A stretch of DNA of 64,000 nt from Lithospermum erythrorhizon (lineage: Eukaryota > Streptophyta > Magnoliopsida > Boraginales > Boraginaceae): NCBI GenBank assembly GCA_019722365.1, contig JADFUC010000964.1, positions 744,001 to 808,000 on the forward strand, in the 5' to 3' direction. Below, one piece after another: positions 18,032 to 31,110 of the stretch (within the stretch, counting starts at the first letter, position 1; each line of letters opens with the position of its first letter). The position numbers were made by a program, and so were the translations under genes. The notes under the pieces were generated by a model. It saw only the letters and a list, made by a program, of their open reading frames with translations, was not told the origin of the DNA and made no database searches.

Positions 18032-18468
18032 CAATGATATTTAGGTTATCAACATAGGCGATGAGTATTATAAATTCGGATATTGTTTTTTCTTATATTT
18101 GCTGAAGTAAAATAAGTTATTCATGGCCATACAACAAATGTTGCTTAATCCTATTATACCATTCTTCCCAAAGTTAATTTTAATCCATAAAGAATCTTTT
18201 AATTAAATTTCTAGATTTTTGGTTTTTTTAGGCATTTTAAATCCTTCCGAATTTATATATATATATATATATATATATATGATCAATATAAATATGTTGT
18301 AACAACAACATAAATAAGTCATTATAAGTTTATGAATATTGATAATCAATTAAATAACGTGAAGTAAAGGAATCCATAACAGGAGAATATGTTACCTCAT
18401 AATCAATTCCAGTTTTTTGAGAAAATCCTTGTGCCACGAGACGAGTCTTGTATCTTACAATCGCGTTT
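18032..18468 (-). pseudogene. copia-1 reverse transcriptase remnant
   Basis: The minus strand around 18371-18465 reads VRYKTRLVAQGFSQ followed by GIDYEVTYSPVMDS, the conserved N-terminal RT block of copia elements. About 300 bases further on (18032-18077) it reads FIILIAYVDNLNIIG, the YVDD active-site block with the last Asp changed to Asn. Stops and frameshifts separate the two, and an (AT)n tract at about 18253-18281 interrupts the region. The loss of the catalytic Asp and the broken frame make it inactive. Confidence 0.8.
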
Positions 18469-19175
18469 TTCTCATTACATTTTCTCACGAGACTTCTTTA
18501 TACCCTCTGATTTTACTTCGCCAGGTATTTAAACAATAGAGTCTACAAATACTTTTGTTTTTTAGGGAAATTAAACAAATATCAATTTAAATGCTGTTTG
18601 ATAATCAATCTATATTGACAGTCCCAGGCTCGAGTTATCAATTTCATTCCATGTTCATCTGATGGAGAATGCAAATATATCATCTATATCTTTATTTTCC
18701 ATTTCCGTAAATTTTCATAGAACATCGTTGATAGAAATTTCAATTCATTTCATTTTCATTTCAACTTTTCATTTGGTTCATTTTGTATCCGTATTTCTTC
18801 TTCAGTGCACATTTATCCATCTTGTAATTACTATTGTGTCACTTTTCAGAACTTGCTAAGTATCAATTTTTTTTTTATTTTTCTTTACGAAGATTTTTAT
18901 CTCTTTGGAACTTATAAGAGATGACAAGTAGCACTTGGCAGAAAACTAGATGTCTTTGCCGCGTCATTTTGCTTGAGTTGGAATCGGCGGGGTAATGCCG
19001 GTTAGTATATGTGACTTTGTCATTTCTTTTCCTCTCGATAAATACATCAGGACAAATGATTAATGGCACTTGTAAATGAATAATTTTTTTAATATTTTAT
19101 TCCTTGATTTATTATATGAGTCAAGAGGCAATAATGATGGAACATACTAAGGTTATATCCTTTTTAATTGTTTTA

Positions 19176-19981
19176 TTATCTCCCACTATCTGTAGAAAAT
19201 GTTTCATCAAAATGACAATCATCTTTTACTGGAAACAAGTCTGTTAGAGGTTCAAGATATTTAATAATAGAAGGCGATTCATATCTAACATATATTCCCA
19301 ACCTCTTTTGAGGTTCCATTTTTGTTCTATGTGGTGGTGAAATTGGGGAAATATCAGATTCTTGACCAAATGCAAGTTGAAATGGAGTATGTTTATTATT
19401 AGCACTTGGTCTTAATCGAATCAATGATCAGTATAATATTGCTGACCCCATGGTGAGTGCTGATTTTATTCCTCGTGATATATATTGCTTGATTCGGCTA
19501 AAACATTTTGTGTATGTGAACATGTAGACGGAGATGTTGACTTTTATTCAATTGACATACAATAAATATAGAAGCCTGCAGTTTAAATTTACAAATATTG
19601 AGTGCTTAACATAGCATGATCTAGGAATTGTGTTCTTTTGTTTAAATTATGTATTGCAGAAATCTTTAAATAATATATCCAGACTGAACAATAAACGTAC
19701 ATATGACCCGTCGACTAGATCGTAATTAACCTGTTAAAACAACCTTGAATGTGGTCAGGAAAATTTAGATGAATAGGTTCACATATGTCTCCTTGGATTC
19801 TTTCAAGAAATGCAGGCGACTCATTCTCGAGTTTGCATGGTGAATGTCTTGCTATTAATTTTTCAAGAGAATAAGCTTCACATGGTTTATCATTATTATT
19901 AAGTTTTTTTTCGTTTAATGGATGATCATATATATAAATAATTTTCACATGATTAAGAATCGGGGATATTGAAGCGATCAT
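19176..19981 (-). pseudogene. copia-1 integrase remnant
   Basis: The upstream part (19715-19981) contains ARHSPCKLENESPAFLERIQGDICEPIH, the junction between the gag-pre-integrase region and the integrase core. The downstream part (19176-19424) contains TPFQLAFGQESDISP and KRLGIYVRYESPSIIKYLEP, the C-terminal integrase/chromodomain-like region of copia Pol. The catalytic core between them is broken. The order fits a minus-strand element. Confidence 0.8.
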
Positions 19982-22900
19982 GACATAAAGTCAAAGTTTT
20001 GTAATCTTCCTTTACTACAATATTACTTTCATAAATATATATTTATTATGATGAGAAATGATTTTTCAAATATTTCTTTATTTTTCAAAACATTAGCAGT
20101 AATATAAATATATTTCATAGTTTCTTGAAATTGTTTGTACTCGTAATCTTGATTATATAATAATAAATTTAAAAGCTTAATAAGTTTCTCTTTTGATTTT
20201 GGTGAAAATAAAGCATCGTGTGAAACAAATTTAGTCCCGTTTGGTAATATAAATTTAGCGATTTTATTCTTTCAATCAATGCATTGGGACGGAAATAGTA
20301 TTTATTCTGCTTTAGTTTATTCTTATATCGACAAAGTATTTCTTACTTTGAAGGATATTGTAAGTTGTTCATTTGTCCGGAATACAAATATATTTGATAG
20401 GTTCCATATATTCATGCTTAAAACAAATAAATGCAGAATAAAAAAGAGTTATTTAACACACATTTTATATTATGATAATATGAATAATTTGTGACATCAT
20501 ACGGTACCACATATTATAAGTAGACATGCCTTATTTATAGTTTTAATTTAGAGTATGGCATATATATAAAATATTTATATATATAGTAGTAGCTTTATTA
20601 ATATATTCCATTCATGTTATACTAAAATCTGGAACTTAGGAAGGCGAATTAAATCACAATAAGTTTATGCTCATTAAAATTAACTTAACTTTTTCTTTTT
20701 CACTTTTGATGTCTTATACTTTGGTAAAGATGACTTGACATCTACGTGCCTTTGATCAATGTCCCATTTTTCATATGTCATAGCGAAATCATAACAGTTC
20801 TAAAGAGTTTTCTTGGACATTCTCGCATACCATGCTCCAGTTAAATCTAAGAGGCTTCAGTAATTCTTATTTTCTGAGGCCTTGAATAATTCATATAACC
20901 TCGGCCCACGACCTGGAGCCACGAAATTGATTCGTCAGAGACCTCTTCACCGACTTCGGCGCAAACACCGACCTCCAGGCCTACTCATTACCACACCTGT
21001 CCTTTGTTAAATGGTGTAGCATTTATTCGAGGGAAATACCCGATATTCCAGTGGTTTTTCAACAAGTTCATTATTCTTTTCAAGGCGTAAAGAATGGATC
21101 AATTAAGAAGAACACTTACATGCCATTGTATTATTTGTTCTGTATGATTTTGATGCCTGAGGAAATGTTCGTATATTTTCTCAATTTCTACGCTTAGGTT
21201 ACAATCTTACCTGATATTCAAATTGAGATACAATTTTAATAAATCCATGACACTTTTGAAATATTGGAACTCAATTTGTTAAATTCAAATCGACCGTTAG
21301 GCAATGAAAACTTCCTTTGGATAACCAAATCTTTGAGATTATCCCATAATATATTGGGGATCTTCGCGTTTTAGGTACTCTGATTACAAGTCTCATGTCA
21401 GTTGATCAAATTTATTAATCTTATTGCTCTGGCTTTTCTATAGTTCTTTCGAACTCTTGCTGTTTTCCATGCTTATTCATGGATCGAGTTTTTTCTTAGT
21501 GCTCCTACATTTTAACTTCACTGATAGAATTTTTCTCCAGGCTACTTTGCATTTTAGATACCTTATAACCTTATTTGCCTGAGGCGTATAGTACTCATTA
21601 AGTTGAGAAATTTCAGGCTTAAAATTGGACATTGATATATCTAAGCAGAAGCGTATAACAGCAGAGGATTGATGCGTTACTGTGTCAATTTCATGTTATA
21701 TAATAAATACTAACTAAATGAAATCTTAACCAAGATTTATACACAAATATAATTTATCAAAATATTAAACTAACTCTAGATATGGTAAAGTAGTTACTAT
21801 AAGTATCACAAATTCTTAAGCTGATTCTTCAATTTTGATCAAGCTAACATAATTAATCAAAATGATTGTGTTAGAAAACATTTAGCCATTTTGAAAATAT
21901 AAATAGAGTATTTAACGATAAAATGTTGATAATAATGAGGTATTTATATAGAGTAAAATTGACCTTAAATATAGCCTTAGTTTATTACGTTAAAATGAGT
22001 GAAAAATAAATTTATTATTAATTGCCTTTAGCCGTTACCAATGAGTGAAGTTAGTTTAAATTTAAGTGGATAGATATTGAATAACATTACACAATCATAT
22101 TATATGTTACATATTAATAATATGAAATATTAATATTATCAAGTACAATTAATGAAATTACGACTTGATACTACATTTAATGACCACATAAATTTAACAA
22201 ATCATTAGTACTATGATTTTTATATTTGAAAATGTAAACATGAAACTCAATCTTAATTTTAGTTTTAGGGATATGATGATCATTATAACAACAAACAATA
22301 TAAAAGTTTTAGTACTGAACATATAAATTAAGTTTTAATTTTAATGAATGTATAATTTCTTGAAGACAAAAACCAGGGAGTATACTACCTCTAGCAAGAA
22401 AAATAGCATTCCATCACTGAGCTCAATCATTATTGTTCATTGGTAGCTTCTTAATAATCTATGCAACAATATGTGATAGAATGTAAGAAGTAGTTTGTTG
22501 GGTTTCTCTTATTTATGTATATGGTTCAACATGATCAGTAGGATAAAATGATATGTAAAAAACTTAGATGATAACAAGTAGCACCTTAATTACCAAAAAA
22601 TAAATATTCATAGTTACTTTAATTTGTACTTCCTTTGAGGAATTGAAAGCGATTTTAGTGGAGTTTTGTCTTTGACTGTTGTGAAGCTCAGATTTATAAT
22701 TATAGAGGACTACTTGTAAACTTACTAAAAGAAAATAACTTGAAGAATTATTAGAACTATAGCTTTTGAATGATAAAAGAGAGACTAGAAATATTGTTTT
22801 GCTTTAATGATTGATTGCTTGAATTATTTTTCAATGGATGATCACAAATGATACAAAGTCTCACATATATATAATATAAATGCGTCCTCCTCCCCTTAGT

Positions 22901-23116
22901 TATTTAGATTGTCACTCTTGGGTATTCATAGGCATTTCTTGGGGAATCTAGTCTCTTTAACTGAGTGTAAATGCGTAGGAGACATTTGATTTTATTATTA
23001 GAATATATTCATTGGGTATGTCTTATTTAGCAACTTGATGTCTTTCTTGAAAATTACTTAACTCGATGACACTTGAAAATTCAATTCATGAAACACTAGA
23101 CATATGTTTCATAACA

Positions 23117-24954
23117 CCTACAAGGTCTATTATACAATTATATATTATATAAACCTGATGTGATTCATGTTTCACATATTCATCCCAATTCACCTATGTC
23201 TAACAAGACCAATTGGGATAAGTCTCAATGAAGCACCAAATTAATATTTCTTGATTATGAACCTGATACATGGAATGGTATTAATTAGTCATCAAACTGC
23301 TTTCCTTCCAGCTTGAGGAAATTCAGCAAAGATGTTCATAGTTGGGCTGAAGATGAAAGTGGCAAACTGAATAAATCTAATCATAAGTGGGATAAGTACG
23401 TTTCATAATTAATCATCAATAAAATATCATGCCTGAATCAGATTTTTTATTACGACGTAGTACTATATAGACAATTAAACACCATTAAATGATATAAAAA
23501 CAAACCTGACCAAAAGCATGAGTGCATCATGATTTGCTAAATGCGAAATCATCTATTAATTTAAACACTATCATCATCAACGGGCTCAAATTATCATTAC
23601 GTATCTATAATAGCCCTGTATAATTTATAATAACTTTATTACAGCAACTATCAGGAAAATGAAATATATATATATATTCATGTATGAAAATATAAACTGC
23701 TCCCTCTATCTTAGAATTGTTTTTGTAGACATTAGCTTAAACGTACTTATGCAACCACAATAAAATAAAGTAATCATTAGTTGTTTATAGTCATATCTAA
23801 ATCAGAGGGGTCAACTAGTAAATGTAAAGGGAAAATAGACTGAAAGCAAAATCAATTATATATACATCTGTAATGTCACTATTTTAATCTTAAAGTTGAT
23901 CGACGTCGTCGGATCCATCAAATTAAGTAAGAGAGATTAAAGTGAGCACTTTGTAATATAAAAAATGAAGACACAAAAATGGCAAAAGGTGTTTTTTGCC
24001 TATTATAACATGGAAAGATGCATCTTTTAAGGAATTGAAGAAAGCAACCAACCATCTTTGTAAATTGTTGAACTAAATGGCAAGCTTGCCTACTCATCCC
24101 TCATTGTCATTATATATTTTGGTTAGATTTGCTTTCCATAAAAACATTCATGCATGGCTTCTCACATTTCATGTCAGTTTGGTATTATTTACCTAATGGA
24201 CAAATACGACCTACCAACCTATGAAAGTTGATCTTTAAGCCATGGTTGGGTACCCCATGAAAATGATAGAGGGAGCTAAGAGAAAGCTTCTCATTATCCA
24301 CCTCCTCCCGTTGCGTTTCAAGTTTATTCATTATCGAAATTTCAACTAGATATTAAAAGTATAAACTATGTTAAATGGAAAGATTTATAATTTAGGTGAA
24401 CGGTCAAGAATGAAAACATATTCATCTCACATGATGAGAGTTATACACGATCTCACTTGGTAAGATAAGAGTTGGTTTAAATTGAATACATATTGTTTAA
24501 ATTGGATACATATATATTTAGGATAGCACAAAAGTGAACTTGTTTGGTGAAAAAATAGCTAAAGATCTCAAAAGTAACCCAACGCCAACCAACTGTCTCA
24601 TTCACTGCCTTTCTCTAAAGAAACATATTGGCCACAAGAAAGCTTATTTTATAGCCAAAAAAAGATCCCAAGATCTTCCTTTTTTCATTAGAAAGCGCCA
24701 AAACAGAATAGAGTTTTCATAGACAAAAAGAGACCCTACACTACAGCTAACATTAATATTCAAGAAACATATGAGCTCCTCAATGTCAAGATTGTCCACT
24801 TTCCAACTTCCTACTTTCTATTCTCCTCAATAGTTGTTGAATCTCCTTCAGTTAGATGATACTCAAAATGAAATCCAGTGCAAGATAAGAGTCAGTTTCA
24901 AGTGTTGATTGTTCTCGTGTGATAGATTATAGCAGAAGTGTAGGAGTTGTTTGG
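23117..24954. other. Spacer downstream of the PIN locus
   Basis: No gene is supported. The sequence is AT-rich with a short (TA)n near 23666. The last few hundred bases before 24955 would include the 3' UTR and polyadenylation region of the minus-strand PIN locus. The short open frame at 24534 has no recognisable content. Confidence 0.45.
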
Positions 24955-27900
24955 TTAGGAGCTTCCGATCCCCAGCAAGATGTAGTAGCCTAGAGTGATG
25001 GGCAGAGCTATTAGCATCCCAAATATGACCCTGCAAAACATGTTTCATAATCAAATTTCATAGTCTGAGGATGATGTTGAAGTTCTTGAAGAATGTTGAA
25101 CTATGACAATGTAGAATTAAATTGTTTCTTAAAATTTAGATATGGCCTAACCCTGTGCTCAATATGTCTGGATGAACATTGTATTCCTTGGCAAACACAA
25201 AGGGAACAATTCCTTGTGGAAGAGCTGCCTGAGAGATGAACAAAACCAAGCAACTTCAATGTTACAAATACTATATGTTTTTCAATAGTGGTCCAATGAA
25301 ATTCATTAGGGTGCGCTGAAGATAGCAGGAACGAGTTAATAATAATATTGTTAGAACAAAATAGTGTCATGATTTTGAGTAAAAATGTTTACCTGAACAA
25401 TTGCAACATGCAAAAGGACACCTTTCAGCCCTATGGCGACCGAGGCAGCAGCCATAACTGCAGGTCCAACAAGAAATCTTACACCCATGGAGAACAGAGC
25501 AACTGATTTCCCACAAGCAATGATTCTAGGCTGTAATGCCATGAAAAGCCCTGCAGTTACACATTTGAACAACATTTTTTAGATTAGAATAGGCGAATAG
25601 CATAGATTCACAAAGTTAGTAGACTTTAGGTGAAAATATTGCAAGACTAAACATAGCCATTCCAGATTAGCATGGACCAATATAACTAACAGTTTGCTTT
25701 CTTATGGCAGGCATCTCTACATGCTGATTCAAGCTTGAACCTAAGGTTACTGTAAATGAATTTTCAAGCTTCACTTTTGTCTTGGGAAGTTAAAGTTGAT
25801 TTATTCCTACACCCACCTAAATGACACTAAAGACCATGTCAGGCCAATAAGGCTAGAGTAAGTGTTGGGATTCCGAATGAGCTTCCTCCAAACCATGATC
25901 AAGATGAGCCTGGTCATTACACTAGCAGGAGGCATAGAAGCTGGCTTGAGTTCCTCATCGGCAGCCACCTTGAATGAACTAAGTTGGCTTGAATAACTTT
26001 GATAGCACCGGCTCGCCACAGTCGGCACCATTTGGACCCTTTCCAAAGCTAAATGCATCTCGGCTATAGTCAGCATAATCTGTGATGTGTTTGAATAAAC
26101 AATTAAATATTACCCTGTATTAACTATTAGAAATAATTGGAAAGTTAATCTAGTTTTTAATATATAATCACCAAAGAAAAACTTGACTTTAGTATATTCA
26201 TCTCGCCCTCTTCCAGGAAAATAAGCCGAACCTGCATCCCTATATGGGCAAATAACATGGAGGATTCAGAGTGTTCTTAGACTGCAAGACAATAATTCTT
26301 ATAAAACAAGGATTTTTATGAGCATAGACCTATCTACTTCAAAGCAACCATATCGGATCAATTCCAAAATAGAATTTCAATAACTTCACATTAAAATAAC
26401 ACAACAATAATAAAACAAAACAAAACAAAGCATGTAGGACCTCTTGTATGACTAGGCAAAGCAACCAAGACTAGGCAAAGTTGCAAACCTTTTGTATGAG
26501 GATCATTGCCATACTCAGTAGGACCTTTGAAGACATGAATGCCACCTTCAGAAACTGGTGAAGCACTTGAACTCCAAACAAACATATGCAGATCCTTGCC
26601 TCCTTCAATCCCATTAGCCTTCTTTTTCACAGCAGGCCCATTAACTGGAGAGAAAATACCTACAATGGTCAAATCAAATTTTTTATATAGCGGTGACAAC
26701 GAAACGAAACATATAAAATAAAATAAGAAAAAATACAAAAATTTAGAGTGCCCCTTAGTTCCTCAATATACCTGCATTAGCTGGTCCAGGGTACACCCCT
26801 GCATGACCCTGACCATACCCACCATTAGCCTTATTACCATAGTTTCCAAAACCATCCTCCTCATCAAACCCCAAATTCCCAATATTTGAATTTCTTGGAC
26901 TAGCATTAACACCACTCTTCCCATTCACCATTGTGAAAAAATCACTATGATTAAAACTAGAGCCTCTAGGAGTTGGGTTTCTTGAACTTTGCAAAGAGTA
27001 AATCTCTGCATTTGTCAAGTTTGATGGCCTTGGAGTTAAGGAAACACCAGAATGTATCCCATTTTGAGACCTCCTTGAAAATATTTCAGACCTTGAACTA
27101 GTTGATTTTCTTACAGTAACATGAAGCTTCCCATCATCACCAATCTCAGCTTGAGTCTCTAAAGGCTCTTTACCATCAAGTGAAATAATATCAGAATCAA
27201 CCTTGAATGACACAATTGACCCTCCAGTGTCTGGAAATTGCTCAGCTATAAGCATTCTAGCTCCTCTATACTCAAACAAGAAAAGCATCAAAGTGTACCA
27301 AATAATGCATTGTAACACAACAATTTGCACCATTAAGCTTCCAGAAAACTCTCCATACATACCTGATAAGAACGACGGAAAAATATAAATTATATTGAAT
27401 TAAACGGATCAAATATACGAACAGTCGAGCTCTATATTAATATATATAATAGGAAACTATTACAGTAACAATAAAATATACGATACTTGTTACATATATA
27501 GTTTAGTTCGATAATTCAATATTTGTAAATACAATACGAAACTATTATAGTAATAATAAAATTCACAATACTTCTTACATACATAGTCTAGTTCAATATT
27601 TATAAATAGAATACAATTTGTTAAAATAATATAATATTATAGGAAACATGTTACATGCATACCTTTCAACAAAGGTATGCCCATAACAAGGGTATTAGGC
27701 AAAGTAGAAAGAGAAAACAATGTTATAGACCATTCAAGAGACCCCCTAGAACTGAACCATGACCAAATGAATAAAATCACAAGAATTATGATTTTTTGAA
27801 GAGTATCAGCTGCAATGAACCTAAAGTTCATTGCATAAGGGTTATTTGTGGAAATGAAGTGAAAAGAAAGCAGAGGAACTGCAAAAAGAGCAACAAATCT

Positions 27901-28029
27901 GTTGATGCCTGAACATTGATCAGGGGTAAATATTTTCCACCATTTTACTGAACCATAAGCCAAAATCATGGCAACATACAAAGGTACAACTGCTGTAAGC
28001 ACATGGTACAAGTCTGTTGCAGATATCAT
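24955..28029 (-). pseudogene. PIN-type auxin efflux carrier (PIN1-like), locally damaged
   Basis: PIN proteins export auxin across the plasma membrane. Exons, with GT-AG borders unless noted: 1 27663-28029 ([18 protein letters not shown]..., N-terminal membrane segments), 2 26772-27362 (end of the N-terminal bundle plus hydrophilic loop with [19 protein letters not shown] and [15 protein letters not shown]), 3 26489-26659 (DLHMFVWSSSASPVSE), 4 25817-26079, 5 about 25640-25730, 6 25393-25550 ([20 protein letters not shown]), 7 25152-25228 ([18 protein letters not shown]) and 8 24955-25030 (VIFGMLIALPITLGYYILLG, then stop). Phases match through exon 3. Exon 4 begins in frame ([15 protein letters not shown]), shifts frame after VLSKL and only then shows [22 protein letters not shown]. 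Exon 5 (VEMPAI ... GMAMFSL) carries a stop where SDAGLG is expected, and its donor site is lost. The LLKGM junction and DLHMFVWSSSASPVS favour the PIN1 clade over PIN3/4/7. As assembled it cannot make a full carrier. An assembly error in this patch is the alternative. Confidence 0.78.
27453..27620. repeat. Two-copy 85-bp tandem repeat in PIN intron 1
   Basis: The unit starting GAAACTATTACAGTAA at 27453 recurs as GAAACTATTATAGTAA at 27538. The rest of the unit (AATAAAAT, ATACTT, TTACATA, AGTTCAATATTT-like words) follows in order. It lies wholly in intron 1 and would not alter the protein. Confidence 0.75.
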
Positions 28030-29460
28030 TTTCTAAAAATTTGTAGTAAAGCTTGAATCTTTTTCAAGTTTTAAGAACACCCAGAACGAAAATATGATAT
28101 TTCACAAGTTCAAAATGGTGTTCAAGAAAAAAAATGTAGAATTTCACTCTCTTTTTATCCCTTTTCTAACAAAGCCCTTTTTAGCTAAACTCCAAAATGA
28201 ACCTATTTAGTAACTAAAAGTTGAAAGAAAATTCATTTTAACTGATCAAAATAAGGTAAACCAACCAGGTTTTTTTAAGTAGAACTCAAAAGATTACATG
28301 AAGATTCAATTTTCGTTGGTTTTCTTAGCTCATTATTAAGACAACAAAATGCCAAGGGGAAAAAAGACTAATTTTGGTGTGAAAGAAAATATGAAGTGAA
28401 TTGAGAACTGAGCTGATCTGAGGTGCTATATAGCATTCAAATAGTGGTTTTTAGAAGTGAAATTATTATTTTGTCCCTAATATTCAGAGGAGATTAAAAT
28501 TACACCAAACGGTGTCAAAAAGATGTGAAATAACTATTTTGCAAAAAAAATTTAAACACTACAATTATAAATAAGAGGGCTAAAATAATAATTTCTTATT
28601 ACATATTTTCGGATGTCAACTTATAAGTTATAATATTAACTGTATAACGTATTAACATATATTTTAAAGAAATTTTAATTAAGAATAAAATGATCATTTT
28701 ATCATTTTTTAATTTATTACTACAATGTGTATATAATTGTCCCCAGAACTGAGAAGGTGAGTAATATTTATGTGTAATAGATGGCAGACAAAGAAATTAA
28801 AGGTTCAAGCTTTTTGGAAGCTTTTTTATAGTCTTTTCATGATGGGTAATAGGGACCTCTTCTTTGCTTTTCCACTCTTTCAGACATTTATAAATGTGTG
28901 TTGGTACTTGGTACTATTACTACTATAGCTACTAAAAAATTGCAGAAAAAAGATCAAACAAGATTGGAGAGAAAATGAAAGTATAGTAGAGGTAAATTGA
29001 CAAGAAAAGGAAATAAAAAAACCAGGGTGTATATGTGAGACCTGAAACAAGTGAAGAGAGCATCAAGGATCCTTAAAGATTTTGGCTACAGTCTGTAAAA
29101 CCTGAGCTTATTTATTTCAAAATGTGAGACTGCTTTTTATGATGTGCATGTTAGAATATTTTCAACATCCCTTCTAGGAAAATACATCCTCCTTGTTCAA
29201 ATAATACAGTACAATATTGTTCAGAATAAATTTGATAGTATATGATTACAATAATTTTTTTATTATATTTTACTTTCCTATTTATATAAAGTTTTAACTA
29301 ATATGAAGTATAAAAGTAAAATTTCATTGTTCATTAATGAATATGTTCGTTCCGTTTGCAAAACGAAGAATCTCGTATAGTCGATCTTTCTTTCAGTTGA
29401 TTAGAATATGTTATTTGAACGAAGTTATAGCTTGTAAACTTATACTCCGTATTAGATATT
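28030..29460. other. PIN upstream region / intergenic
   Basis: This is about 1.4 kb between the PIN start codon and the copia-2 left LTR. It should contain the PIN 5' UTR and promoter. I could not single out a convincing TATA box. Another ACTCCGTATTA word lies at about 29443-29453, directly before the LTR. Confidence 0.4.
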
Positions 29461-29594
29461 TGTTGAATAAGATAATAGTGTATGATTGTATTTTGTATTA
29501 TTATTATTTCATAGTATAGATATGGGCTCGTTAGCTTAATGATGTATATATTGTGTAAAACGTTCGTATTTGGAATCTGAAATTTATTCTCTTG
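29461..29594 (+). repeat. copia-2 left (5') LTR
   Basis: It is homologous to 33285-33439. The last ~20 bases present in the right LTR (AACAATATTCAATTCCAACA) are absent or unrecognisable here, and the PBS-like sequence follows directly at 29595, so this LTR is slightly truncated or rearranged at its 3' edge. Confidence 0.75.
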
Positions 29595-30296
29595 TGGTAT
29601 TACGAGGATTCGGAAAAAAGAAAAGCCACCCAACCTCCATCACAAATACAAAATCCGATCGCCCACCGTTAACCGCCGACCGGAGCCTCGGCGTCGGCCG
29701 GCGCGGAGCTTGCGAACGATTCGATGTGACGTACCTCCCGTGCAGGGGCATGTGTTCGGCGGCGATCACGCCCGCGCTGAGCGAACCCCCATACATATAG
29801 CACGGATGATGAAGTATTTTATGAAAATGGAGCCACCATTATCTAGGATCAACGGCAATCCGGTAATATGATTGAAATGCGGTGAAACTTAAATCTGAGA
29901 GAATTGTTATGAGCCGATGACTCGTTCGATCACGTTTGTCTTTTGCGAGGTAGGCAAAATTTGGATTTATTGATGATATTGTTAAGTAACCCACGAATTT
30001 GTTATTTATCTGCATTGGGATGCATTTCGGTCGACTTTAGTGTAATGGATTCTGAGCATACATTGATGATTACCGAGAAGGCTATGATTGTTCCGTATTT
30101 TGAGGCCAGCGGATTTGTGGAATTTATTGCAGGGGGCGTTCTGATCATTAACGAACGCATAAACATAGTTCATGACGATTATACGCTATGACAGACATAC
30201 TACTAGTGTCAGGAAGCGCTATGAGATGAACGTAAATGCAGTCCGGTCATAACTTTGTGTTTTGTGGAATGGCTGATGAATTTATGGAAACAACGT

Positions 30297-30430
30297 GATG
30301 AGGAGAAGTTTCATGATTTTTTATCTGGGATCAATCAAGAAAGATTTGGGCATCTCCGTTCTCAGCTGTTAGCGCAGGATCCGTTGCCTACTTTGGATTG
30401 GGCATACAAAGCAATGAATCAAGAGGCGGC
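30297..30430 (+). pseudogene. copia-2 gag fragment
   Basis: The translation REEKFHDFLSGINQERFGHLRSQLLAQDPLPTLDWAY (written here only as landmarks KFHDFLSGI, RFGHLRSQLLAQDPLP and AYKAMNQEA) matches the UBN2-type Gag core of copia elements (EKLHQFLMGLDD, RSNLLSQDPLPSL, AYSIVVQEE). The frame is closed on both sides. Confidence 0.75.
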
Positions 30431-30839
30431 TTGACCTTGATCGAGGTGGTTGCCGCAATGATCGACCCGATAACGACGCCCGCGGTTCAAACTCCATAAG
30501 AATGCGTCCGAATATAAACCTCGGTTTCTTCCTTTGTGTCGAGTGGGTCATGAAAGTCGACTTGTTTGAGTAGCACGGTTCAGGGTGGTGGGTGATAGGC
30601 CCCAGTCGAGCAAATTAAACTGAGCGTGCAGCAAGCGGGCAGCGGCTGCAAGCTAAGAGGCAGCGGCGGTATGTGCAAGGCCGAGGCGGCCTTGGGAGCT
30701 TACGGGAACGTGGTCGGCGTTTGCTTCTACCGTGTGGTTCCGAATTATTCAGTGTCGGTTCGAGCAGTTTCTTCTGAGTGTATGGATATTTTTATTGCGT
30801 AATAAAATGGAAGTGTTGTGTTTTTTTACTCGTTTTTGG

Positions 30840-31110
30840 CACTTATCGAACGACAATTTAATGCTACGGTTAAAACGGTACGAAGTGATAATGGAACAGA
30901 GTTTTTCTGTCTTAAAAACTTGTTTAGTGATCGAGGAATTATTTTTCAAACTTCATGTGTGGGTACTCCTCGATGGTAGAATAGAGCAGCTCTGAGACAT
31001 ATTTTAGAAGTTGCCCGTGCTTTGAAATTTCAGGCCAGTCTTCCAACTAAATTTTGGGGTGAATGTGTTCTGACTGCCGGTTATTTGATAAATCGAACTC
31101 CATCTAAAAT
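30840..31110 (+). pseudogene. copia-2 integrase fragment
   Basis: The plus strand reads VKTVRSDNGTEF, CLKNLFSDRGIIFQTSCVGTP and, after a stop inside the expected QQNGRVERKH segment, [37 protein letters not shown]. This is the core and end of a copia integrase. The catalytic DNGTEF segment survives, but the QQNG/VERKH segment has been replaced. Confidence 0.85.

Larger units (their letters stand above)
16690..23116 (-). mobile_element. Degenerate Ty1/copia LTR retrotransposon (copia-1)
   Basis: Read on the minus strand, the domains come in the copia order: integrase (19981 to 19176), reverse transcriptase (18468 to 18032) and RNase H (17581 to 17339). All carry stops and frameshifts. The element is bounded by related ends: the plus-strand words ending TGTTTCATAACA at 16980 and ATGTTTCATAACA at 23116 are the TG-starting edges of the two LTRs on the minus strand. 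Immediately internal to 16980 the minus strand reads CAAAGTGGGGAG, a textbook polypurine tract. The low-coordinate LTR edges are too diverged for me to fix, so the boundary at 16690 is approximate. I did not find a primer-binding site or a clear target duplication. The gag region (about 20-22 kb) is unrecognisable. Confidence 0.75.

Noticed and set aside
15208..18281. (TA)n tracts as replication origins or other special signals
   Set aside because: Simple (TA)n microsatellites are common in such AT-rich DNA and nothing else supports a role.
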